Shown here: positions 12,764-21,950 of the stretch, piece by piece
How positions within the stretch are numbered: position 1 is the first letter of the stretch
Layout of the letters: each line of letters starts with the position of its first letter
Assembly (NCBI RefSeq): GCF_025370935.1
Contig: NC_133476.1
Coordinates: 7,802,240 to 7,866,239 of the forward strand
Direction of reading: 5' to 3'
Length of the DNA stretch: 64,000 nucleotides
Origin: Choristoneura fumiferana
Lineage: Eukaryota; Arthropoda; Insecta; Lepidoptera; Tortricidae
Translations under genes and position numbers: made by a program
The notes under the pieces: model-generated
Database searches by the model: none
What the model was told of the DNA's origin: nothing
What the model saw: the letters and a program-made list of their open reading frames with translations, nothing else

Positions 12764-13437
12764 AAGGCCTTAGAGAGATGTTTTCTTATCGAAAACTGGA
12801 GAGAGACTGATTCTATTATGCGTTTGTTCCGCTTTTATAGCTTTTCCCGCTTTTAGCCGCTGGGATAAGAACGTGAATTTTTTTGAATTAAAAGTAATTT
12901 TTTGTGGATGGCCAAGACAAAAAGAGTACTTTCGTAGAAGTATTGACAGAAAAACATCAGACCGGTAACAAATTTGAACAGAAATCCACAGAGTACTTTT
13001 ACATATACTGCAGAAATCGCCATGACAACCAGATAAACAACGATGTCAAAACATGTAAAATTTTGGTTTCAAGCTCCTAACAGGGAAACGGCAAGGTTTA
13101 AGTGAAAATAAAAATATTATTGATGGAGGAAAAAAGGACGCGCTTAAGCGCGCGCGAAGCCCGAAGTTGTAGAGTTTCGGAGAACTAAATAAAAGACCGA
13201 AAAAGGTAGACTCCATCAAGACCGATTTAAAAAGTGCTAATAGCGTGAAGATACGAAGTGAAAATGGTTTGTTATTGTGTTCTTATGCTTTAAAAACGTT
13301 GCAGGGTCCTACAGAAATAAAGGTGATGTAAAATATCCAATTTTGAGGTGAATGACGGAGAACCAAAACAGATGTAAAAATGAACTTAAAACAGTGAAAA
13401 ATGAAACGTAAGTAGCATAACACTACATCCTTTCTTA

Positions 13438-13565
13438 GTGCTCACTTGCATCATAAAAAAACCCCTGTACCAAATTTCAAGTTTCTAGGCCCAGCGGTTT
13501 GGGCTGTGCGTTGATCTATAAGTCAGTCAGTCAGTCAGTTTCTTCTTTTATATAATATATAGATA
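13438..13565 (+). repeat. 3' end of the repeat interrupted by the LTR-like element
   Basis: 'ccaaatttcaagtttctagg', 'gtttgggctgtgcg', a (CAGT)n run at 13519-13540 and 'atatagatagat' repeat the end of the 7048-8600 copy. This shows that the host repeat continues on the far side of the insertion. Confidence 0.55.
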
Positions 13566-13734
13566 TAGATAGATTTCACGACAACATTTTTGTTACAAAA
13601 TATTTTTACGGCGAGTCGTATAAACCTCCAATGAAACCTAAGTTCCAGAACAAACGGGAGTGGACAAGGCGTGATCGATCATGTTTTGATGGCCACAAAA
13701 TTAGAGCAGCTTAGCCCGATGGCGATAATCGAGC

Positions 13735-13947
13735 CTCCTTACACGAGACACTTTGATAAATTACGGGAAAATTATAACGGTTAAGTTTGCTTGAGAACTA
13801 TTAGTAGTTTAAGAGTAAATAGCAGCCTAAAAATAATTAATTAACTCGTATAAAATACGAAATCCTAAGAAAAATATTACTCAATTTTTTCGTAATGGCT
13901 ACGGAACCCTATTTCGGGCGTGTCCGAACGCTCTTGGCCGGTTTTTT
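13735..13947 (+). repeat. Interspersed repeat ending '...gctcttggccggttttt'
   Basis: It shares 'taagagtaaatagcagccta', 'cgtaatggctacggaaccct' and 'gggcgtgtccga' with copies at 41241-41530 (-) and 59553-60160 (+). Non-coding. The ends suggest a medium-length non-autonomous element family. Confidence 0.6.
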
Positions 13948-16079
13948 ATAACACCCGCGCTTTCGGAAAGACCATGGCCTACTTGCATAAAAAATTACAA
14001 GCTAATAGTATTGTTTCACATCGGTTTTCAACTGAATAGATAATTTGTTTAAAATTTGAAGTTTATGTTCATGTCTAAAATGTAGGTACTTAAGTACGAT
14101 AACTTTTAATGGTTTCCCGAACTGGACAAAGAAACGTGCAAACCTTACAACGAATCCACTTAAACATTTTACAAGGCATGTCACCGGTTCATTACCTGTT
14201 ACTCCGGAATAAGCACATAATACTCGTAGGTCTTTTCGGAATTGACGTTATTAATATCTATTGAATTCAGATCAAGACCGCGCTTTTCCATTAACAGAAA
14301 ATTTCCATTATCGTACCACGAACAGCGACGAACATACAAGTAGGTACCTATCGCAATCATACTTATGCAATACACGGAAAACCTTTCTGTTCAGATTGAG
14401 TAGTAACAACTCGATCGTGGAGACCACAATAATAAATTATTCAAGACAACGCGACTCGTGTCTGTACGGCTAACTAGGTCCTTGACAACATTGAAGCAGC
14501 GGTTGGTGGGCCAGCAGCGGTGATCTCGAAGGTTAATTTCCACTTAACTTAAAGAAAAACAAAACAAGGAAGTGTAATTTGTAACCAAACTTTTATTTGT
14601 CTTGTGGTATTACACAATAACATACAATATTATCGTCTCCCAAGGGTGGTAAAAAGTAATAACGCAGTAGTTCAAGCTCAAAGTCAGAGACAGTTCTTCT
14701 GAGTCGAGATTTGTTACTTTCCTGCACTGCCCTTGAAATATACAATATTTTCATCATTAAACCAGAACTTTCATGAAGATTTAATTCTCAGAACTTTCAT
14801 GAAGATAATATATCTTCACATAGAAATAAAACAAAGTCGCTTCCCGCCATCTGTCTCTCTGTATGTGTATGTATGTAAACAAAGGATTTTATTGAAGTTT
14901 TTTATCAATTGATAGAGTAATTCAAGATGAAGGTTTAGTTTAGTATGTAAAGTAATCAACTAACGACGTGCCCCGGCTTTGGGCGGGTGTAGTTTTGGGG
15001 AAAGTGAGGTAAAAAAAATACCGCTAACAACTGTTTATTTTTCTGTCTCTTTTTTTCAAAGTTGCACCCTTGCAGAACTGGGGCGCTAGTGACTAATAAA
15101 AACCCTGTGGGTGTTATTTAGAGAATTCATCCAAGTTGACCAGCATGTTATGACAACTGTTTACGTGAAAGTGTAACGAAAAACAAAATTGCGGCTTTAA
15201 CTTGCTTTGATTCAGCCATGTTTGCTTGCAATGTGTATATAGACAGAAATACTAATTAACGATCATCTTGTTGTTTGATACTTTGATTTCAATTTATAAC
15301 ATAAATAAATAATTAAAAAACGTTTTTCACACTACCCTTTACTTTGTGCAACAGATCTCTTTAACGTAATCTGATTGGATCGAGACACCCAACACGATTG
15401 GAAAAAAGTTTAAAGTCTTTGTGGATAAACTCTAAGAAGGACAAATCACCGGAGACAGTCTCATCTTGGAACATGATACTTTGCACGTGGAGTCCTGATT
15501 ACTCGCAGCAACGCTCTTCGAGAAATAAGCGACTTGATAAAGCGCTCTTGAGAATGTAATTCTGTGAAGTTTTAATAAAAGAGCGCATCACGTCCGAGTC
15601 AGTCACGACTTTGTATTAAAGCTGTGTCTAGAGACATTTTTCATTCGGATGAAGTATTTACAAGAAACTTCCGCTCTTAAGCTTATTAAATGACTAACTG
15701 TTACCAGCAATTTCATCTGCGTTCCGTGGGAACTTTGACTTAGGTACCCGGGATATAAAGAAACCTTTATCTGGGATCGTGCAGCTTTCCATCGGTGTAA
15801 GATTTTTAAATCCCATATTACCTACCTACATATTATATAAATACTAGATGAAAACCCGGCTAAAATGTACTCATAATAATGTTTGAACCAGTGTAAAGAC
15901 TGTCGCACGTACTTATCGAAAAATCTGACGTATATTCCCAGCCTTAATATTATCACAATACTTTCACAGATAACCTACGTATCGGTATTTCACCGGTAGA
16001 TAGTTCTCCTAAATCTTATTTGCCCAAATAACTATGACGTCTCTGTCTCATAATCAAAGAAATTAGACCTAAAGGATAT
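13948..16079. other. No recognisable gene
   Basis: Apart from the MITE fragment at 13983-14013, this is AT-rich DNA with no feature that I can support. Confidence 0.4.
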
Positions 16080-16133
16080 ACGGTACGATTCGTCTGTACG
16101 ATCGATCTGATGAAAATCGACGAATCGTACCGT
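16080..16133. repeat. Hairpin with 15-bp perfect arms
   Basis: ACGGTACGATTCGTC (16080-16094) and GACGAATCGTACCGT (16119-16133) pair perfectly around a 24-base loop. The size is in the range of a small MITE core or a pre-miRNA-like hairpin; the sequence alone does not decide. Confidence 0.6.
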
Positions 16134-16572
16134 GAAGAGGTCACAATGGAGAACGAAATGCAAACCTGTGACACTAACGCCACTTTGATGTGATGACTTT
16201 GACATTATATGCTTAGTAATTTATTCAAGTTTATATTTAAAATACTCGATAATCCGAATTTTCCGCCTACAAGTTGTCGATTCGGATTGACTAATTTTTT
16301 ACGCTCTTCAATTTGATGTGCATTTCGTTCGAGTCTACCGTAGACCGGTACGAAATTATTAACATAAGATTAACGAACAAACAGTGTAAATCTTTATAAT
16401 ATTGTAAAGATTGACCAGAACGTAAAGAGCGGACCCTTATTATATTAATATACCTGATTCAAATATTATGAATCCTCCATGTCATGTCCGACAAAAGCTA
16501 ACTTTTAAGCCTTTTTAACTACCTGATACTTATACCCCAGTATACCCGAAATTTCTACGGAACAAAAAGCCA

Positions 16573-16795
16573 GGATATTTAATCAGTGCGCATCCTGCCG
16601 GTGCTCACTTGTGGTGCTGAAACCTGGGTATTCACGAAAGACGTGATCAATCGATTGCTAGTGGCTCAGAGGGCAGTGGAGAAGAAGCTGGTAACAATGT
16701 CGCTGATGGACCGCAAAATAAACAAAAAGCTTCGAGATCAAAGCAGAGTCGCACTTAAAGTGGAAGTGGGCTGGCCATGTGGCCTGGAAGGTTTA
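16573..16795 (+). pseudogene. LINE reverse transcriptase fragment, part 1
   Basis: The translation ILPVLTCGAETWVFTK...VAQRAVEKK..TMSLMDRKINKKLRDQ matches the well-conserved C-terminal part of an insect non-LTR reverse transcriptase (the LPxxTYGxETWxxTK...RAMER.M.GVSLRDR pattern). A frameshift near 16580 separates the NQC from ILPV. It breaks off at 16795, where an inverted-repeat element starts. Dead copy. Confidence 0.75.
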
Positions 16796-17289
16796 CCCTT
16801 GAAATGTCGACATACTTTTAATCGAATTTCAGTTAAAAGTCAACGTTTTATATTTTTTCATTTCATCGAATATTCATTACCTGGAATGATTAGAATGAGT
16901 ATTCAAAAAAACAATTTTTAATTTCTAGAAATGATATTTAATAGATTGTTTATTTGGCGTACATTCATTTCGTATTTTATTATTTCATACTTGTTTAAAT
17001 GTTGTACTGTTACATCTTAGAATATTTTTTTAATATTTATCATGAATTCCGGGTCGCGCTGTCATCGTTCATCCACCATTACCTCTCATATTTCGTTTTC
17101 TAGAATTTTTTTACCGTACCACGGCAAAAACTACTAGACACTGGCAAAATTGTCCTCCAATGGACAGAGCCATATTTTTTTTAAAGAAACAACAACAACA
17201 ACAATATTTATCATTTCACAACTTCAATAATATATGTGAGGAACGAAACGCAATACGCTCGCGGACGGATGTGGATAGTGGGTAGAGAT

Positions 17290-17560
17290 TTATTTTTGAT
17301 GGGATCGCAGTTATAACCTAACCTTACCTAACCTACTTTTCTGGTAGCGGTTTATTTTTGTTGTGTTCGCAGTTCTAACTTAACCTTACCTACTTTTCTG
17401 ATAGCGATTTATTTTTATTGAGGTCGCAGTTCTAACCTAACCTACTTTTCTGGCAGCGGTTTTTTAATGTTGCGGTCGCAGTTGTAACCTAACCTAACCT
17501 ACTGTCCTGTTAGCGATTTATTTTTGTTGGGGTCGCAGTTTTAAGCTAGCCAAAACTATT
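17290..17560. repeat. Tandem array, about 4.5 units of 52-62 bp, with CCTAA runs
   Basis: Units carry 'ggtcgcagttctaacctaac', 'ctacttttctggtagcg' and 'tttatttttgttg'. The 'gcag' markers lie at about 17307, 17369, 17426, 17478 and 17535. The short CCTAA runs equal the insect telomere unit but are too short and too embedded to be telomeric. Confidence 0.7.
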
Positions 17561-17572
17561 ATTATAATAATA

Positions 17573-17790
17573 GTCATCATCATCATCATCATCATCCCAG
17601 CCTATATACGTCCCACTGCTGGGCACAGGTCTCCTCTCAGAACAAGAGGGCTTGGGCCATATTTCCCACGCGGGCCCAGTGCGGATTGGGAACTTCACAC
17701 GCACCAATGAATTGCTTCGCAGATTTGTGCAGGTTTCCTCACGATGTTTTCCTTCACCGCAAAGCTCGTGGTAAATTTCAAATGTAATTA
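17573..17790 (-). mobile_element. SINE, 5'-truncated copy
   Basis: It starts with the (CAT)n tail, then 'cccagcctatatacgtccca', 'gggcttgggccat' and 'cctcacgatgttttccttca'. The tRNA-like head present in the full copy at 43149-43465 is missing. It is nested inside the TIR element. Confidence 0.8.
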
Positions 17791-18189
17791 CATAATAATA
17801 CTAACTATATTAATTTCATTTTTCAGAAAAATATAAGCCTCGAAATTTGCTAAAAAATATGCAAAAGATGCAGAATTAAATCTTGAATTACTAAAACTAG
17901 TAGAATATATGTTGCTATAATATGTAATCGACTATGAAATAAAAGTGTTTTATAAAATACGTCGATAAAATAAATAGCGATATTTAGTTGTTCTGTCTCA
18001 TGAATAGTTGATGAAATGTATTTTTTAGCAAATAATAATCCTTGTACCGTTGTTCTTACAATTGTATTAATATGTAGTGACTATTTGATGAAATAAAATT
18101 ACTCCAAGAGAAAATATTAGTATTGAATATTCGATATATCGTTTTCGAGGAAATGAAATGCGATAATTAGTTTGTCGAAAATTCAAGGG

Positions 18190-18345
18190 GCACCCGGCCC
18201 GGAGTGAAAGGTCGTGGTGCAAGCGTCTCCTAGAGTGGAAGCCATGGGGGGGGAAGCGACCTCAGGGTAGACCACAAATGCGGTGGAAAGACGATGTAAA
18301 AAAAGGTTATGCTGGTTCAAATTGGATCCAAAAACTCAATGTCGT
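18190..18345 (+). pseudogene. LINE reverse transcriptase fragment, part 2
   Basis: The frame reads KRLLEWKPWGGKRPQGRPQM then RWKDDV, which is the [KR]xLEWRPRTGKRSxGRPPxRWxDD signature that ends the same reverse-transcriptase type as at 16573. It follows directly on the right end of the TIR element, so both parts were one LINE copy. Confidence 0.7.
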
Positions 18346-19384
18346 GACGAGTGAAAAAAATTGAAGGACGCCTACGTACCGAGAAGGTTGAGAAAGGCTG
18401 AAGAAAAGAGAGATTTATTTTCGCTCCATAAGTACCACCTAAAACTAAGACTAAAACTAGCACTAAAACTATGTTACTTAGTGACACGGCAGGATACCAA
18501 AAAGGGTCTCCACTCAGCATGTGTTGCCGCACATTATGCGGAGAAGAAGAAGAAGAGAGATTATTCTAAAGTTCCTTTTAAGAGCGCACAACTCAAATTT
18601 GTAAATTGTGTGGTCGTGCCATACAGCAAGTTCCACTTCGATCAATCTTCGGCCAATTTTTACTTCATCACAACACAGTAATTAAAAATAATCGACTGTA
18701 CATAAAACTAAAAGGACAGGCAGTTTGAAGGCAGCGCAGTTAACGATAAATCTTAAGATAATTCTCTTCTTCCAACTGAACCCCGCTCAAAAGAGTATCA
18801 AGTATCAACCCCGTGTCGAACGGTTCTTTTCAAACTTCTAATCCTCTTAAGCGTGCATTGAAACTCCTAATAAATCTTTTTAAGGCAGCTCTGACCTTAA
18901 GAACGAGTAAAAAATAATCTTTTAAGCAAAGCCCGATAGGTATACACCGTGTTTATATTGATTTACGTTAAGTTCGACGGATGACTTTGTCAATGAAACT
19001 ACCTGGTAACTAAGATTATGGCCAAATAAAAAAAATGTTAAAATTAAGTATTGAGATCACAGTTGTAAAGTTCAAATCGTAAAATTCTCAAAAATGACAA
19101 ATAACATTAACATGATGGACAAGAGAGAAATAAAAGAAACTTACTTTTCTGATCTTTTGCCAAGTACCTATATAAAACGCTCTTTAGTTACGAAATTTAT
19201 GCCACAAATTAAGGAGCTTCTGCACTGTTTTTAACAGCCCATTGTTATTTTTTTTTATTCTTGATTACTTCTCAATAGTAAGAGCAGCTAGGCCTTTATT
19301 AGTGTTGAATGTTCCTTTAAAGTTAAGGGAAGTAAAAAATAACACGGTTAAAAAAAAACTATATAAACGTCAGATTGAACGCAG
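18346..19384. other. No recognisable gene; short (ctaaaa)-type repeats
   Basis: A short tandem stretch 'ctaaaactaagactaaaact' lies at about 18437-18472. Otherwise AT-rich DNA without a supported feature. Confidence 0.4.
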
Positions 19385-19684
19385 TATGAACTAACTATAG
19401 CACATACAGCTTCACATTGCACAGCTTTTATTGAACTCCATAGAAGCCAAAAAAGCGTTTTTGCTCCAAAAGAAATGCATTAGGGCTGTTTGTGGGGCCC
19501 AAATTGCTGAATCATGCAGACCATTGTTTGAGAAGTGTAAGGTGCTTCCTTTGCCTGCACTGTATATATATGAAGTGTGCATGTTTGTGAGGAGGAATAT
19601 TGATATGTTCAAGATACAACCGTCAAATCCCAGGAAGACTTCTAGATTCCATGGGCTCAACCCTCTGACCCTATCTCAGTAACT
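19385..19684 (+). pseudogene. LINE reverse transcriptase C-terminal fragment (Jockey/CR1-like)
   Basis: The frame from 19431 reads FLLQKKCIRAVCG..ESCRPLFEKCKVLPLPALYIYEVCMFVRR. This is the typical LQKxxLRxxxG...C+PLFxxxxILxLPSLYIYE pattern after the RT domain in insect LINEs. Neither start nor upstream domain is present. Confidence 0.75.
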
Positions 19685-20916
19685 ATAATAACTAGACTCT
19701 TCAAATTTGATACACAAGTAGGTTATACATTAATTAAAACAATAATTTCAGGTTTTTTTGGAAATTCCCACGGGATAAGGAAAAAACGGGATTTATATAT
19801 TCAGTTCAACGGAATACCATGAACAATAATTACTAGACTCTTCAAATTTGGCATAAAAGTAGGTGATTACAATAGTAAAAAACTAATTTAAGGCTTTTTT
19901 GGAAATTCCCACGGTAAAAGGAAAAAACCGGATTTATATTCAGTTCAACGGGATGGATTTTTCGTTTTACTGGTCGTAGAAAACTGAAATTTGGCCTTTA
20001 GGTTCCTTGGGAGGTGTAGGGGAGACTACAAAAGAATTTCCCGAAATTCTGACGGGAACAGGAAAAAACGGGATTTTTCGTTTAACGAGACGCAGAAAGC
20101 TGAAAATCGGCATGTAGATTGCTTGGGGAGTGTAGAAGAGCATTGAGAGTGGAGTTTTCAAAATTCCTACGGGAACGGGAAAAAACGGGATTTTTTGTTT
20201 CACTGATCGTAGAAAGCTGAAATTCGGCATGTAGGTTGCTTGGGGAGCGTAGAGGAGCATTGAGAGTGGTTTTCAAAATTCCCACGGGAACGGGAAAAAA
20301 ACAGGATATTTCGTTTTACTAATCGTAGAAAACTGAATTTTTGCATTTAGGTTCTTTAGGGAGTGTAAGGGAACACTACAAAAGAATTTCCCGAAATTCT
20401 GACGGGAATGGGAAAAAACGGGATTTTTCATTTTACTGGTCGCAGAAAGCTGACATTTTGCATTTCCTTGAAGAGATAATTTTCCGAAACTCCCACGGGA
20501 AAGGGAAAAACAGGATTTATTGTTTTACTGGACGCAAAAAGCTGTAAATCGGCATGTAGATTGCTTGGGGAGTGTAGAAGAACATTGAGAGAGGACAAGA
20601 AAATTCCTACGGGAAGGGGAAAAACGGGATTTTTCGTTTTACTGGTCGTAAAAAGTTGAAATTTGGCAAGTGGGTTTCTTGGGGATTGGTAGTGTAGGGG
20701 AGCTTTAAGAGAGAATATACTCCCGAGGTGGTCCCATTGTCACCAAATCAGGATCTGATGACGGTTTCACAGGAAAATCGAGGGCAACCCTCAAAAAACG
20801 CATTCAAATCGGTCCACCCCTTCAAGAGCTACGGTGCCACAGACAGACACACATACAGACACACAGCCACACATAGCGGTCAAACTTATAACACCTCTTT
20901 TTGCGTCGGGGGTTAA
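19685..20916 (+). repeat. Tandem array of about eight 100-140 bp units with a shared 3' end
   Basis: Units contain 'cccacgggaa(c/t)gggaaaaaacgg' and 'gtagaaagctgaaatt(t/c)ggcat'. The 'acggga' markers lie near 19769, 19912, 20050, 20168, 20283, 20402, 20504 and 20609. The array is followed by 'caaatcggtccaccccttca', a run of 'cagacacaca' and the end 'ctctttttgcgtcgggggtt'. The two short - strand frames at 19967-20285 only reflect the unit. Confidence 0.7.
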
Positions 20917-21095
20917 AAACAAACAGCTCTTAGCCGCGCTCGTTACACGAACTGCATGCACTTAGCGCCCGTCGAGCAACAATACCTCTCAGAGTAATGC
21001 GGGAACTTGTGCCAATAACAGAATCATTGCTTAGGAATAGGCATTATGAGTTGTGTATTAAGATTGCGCTTACTTGCGTGGTCATAATCATAATC

Positions 21096-21395
21096 ATCAT
21101 CATCATCATCGCGGTCTGTCCCACTGCAGGACCAAGACTTTGTCTCAGAACGAGAGGGCTTGGGCCGTAGTTTACACGCAGGCAACATGCTGATTGGGAA
21201 CTCCACACACACAATTGAATTTCTTCGCTGATGTATCCAGGCTTACTCGCGATGTTTTTCTGTACTAGGAAGCTCGTGGTCATTTGGTCAATTTCAAGTA
21301 TATTCCGGACATGAATTTCAAAAAACCCACTGCCTGGGTTTGAACTCACGATCTTCTGCTTGAAAAGGCCATTGGTCAAACCACGAGGCCATCAT
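21096..21395 (-). mobile_element. SINE, degraded full-length copy
   Basis: On the - strand it has a degraded tRNA-like head (A box near 21381-21395; B-box relic reading 'gtgagttcaaaccc' at 21337-21350), the body, and a (CAT)n tail. It is head-to-head with the next SINE fragment. Confidence 0.7.
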
Positions 21396-21535
21396 GGTTA
21401 CGTCACGTGGTAACCTATCATCTATCGCCAAGCAGAGGATCGTGGGTTCGAGTCCGGGCTCGCTCCTTTGGGTTCTTTTGAATTTATGTGCGAAATGTCA
21501 TCTGAAATGCTTGCGATAACCTAACCAACAAAAAG
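21396..21535 (+). mobile_element. SINE head fragment
   Basis: 'aagcagaggatcgtgggttc' and the B box GGTTCGAGTCC at 21446-21456 belong to the same tRNA-derived SINE family. The body ends early. The next family (21537-21757, ending '...cccctctttttacgtcg') follows at once. Confidence 0.6.
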
Positions 21536-21536
21536 T

Positions 21537-21757
21537 TGAAAAACCCCCGGCATTGTCACTGCAATATCCCAAAAACGACTAAACCGATTTTGATTAAACA
21601 TGTCTAAGAACCATCGCTAGAAAACCTGCTTTCAAATAAAAAAAAAAGCATTTAAATCGGTTCACCCATGTAAGAGCTAAAAAGCTACAGACAGACAGAC
21701 AGACAAACACACATAGCGGTCAAACTTATAACACCCCTCTTTTTACGTCGTGTTTAA
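21537..21757 (+). repeat. Interspersed repeat ending 'cacccctctttttacgtcg'
   Basis: It contains 'ccgattttgattaaacatg', (CAGA)n and 'cacacatagcggtcaaactt', as in the copies at 271-535 (-) and 20730-20916 (+). Confidence 0.6.
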
Positions 21758-21854
21758 AAACTACTTAGGTATGAACAACAAAACAACTATAAAGGTTTGA
21801 TGACACTGCCATTCTGAAACAAGTTGCAAACATAATTGACCCTGAAGTCTGCAA

Positions 21855-21950
21855 TACCCCTGGTGTTGCAGATGTTTATGGGCGGTGGTGATCTCTTACC
21901 ATCAGGAGACCCACTTGCTCATTTGCCATGCGGTCGAATAAAAATAAAAA
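21855..21950 (+). mobile_element. LINE 3' tail
   Basis: 'ggcggtggtgatctcttacc', 'atcaggagacccacttgctc' and 'tttgcc' followed by 'aataaaaataaaaaa' form a very common 3' end of lepidopteran non-LTR elements. Confidence 0.55.

Larger units (their letters stand above)
12093..13437 (-). mobile_element. Solo LTR-like insertion (1345 bp)
   Basis: It interrupts an older repeat between 'ctaaaaatc' and 'ctttcttagtgctcact'. It has TG...CA ends on both strands. The flanking tetramers are TCAT and TCCT, possibly a 4-bp target duplication with one change. On the - strand it carries a good core promoter: TATAAAAG at 12839-12832 and an initiator TCAGTC whose A is at 12808, 31 bases downstream. It also carries a polyadenylation signal AATAAA at 12175-12170. 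This promoter-to-polyA order is what an LTR (U3-R-U5) has. No gag or pol coding is present, so a solo LTR is the simplest reading. Confidence 0.6.
16796..18189. mobile_element. TIR element (about 1.4 kb) inserted in the LINE fragment
   Basis: The left end CCCTTGAAATGTCGACATAC and the reverse complement of the right end (CCCTTGAATTTTCGACAAAC) match at about 32 of 40 positions. Both arms also carry TCGAATATTCA further in. No transposase frame is left. The LINE frame stops at the left end and resumes at the right end, which confirms an insertion. No clear target duplication is visible. The element itself contains a tandem array and a SINE. Confidence 0.6.

Noticed and set aside
17475..17505. Telomeric repeat (CCTAA)n
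   Set aside because: Only two to three units inside a 52-62 bp tandem array; not a telomere or a telomeric retroelement junction.
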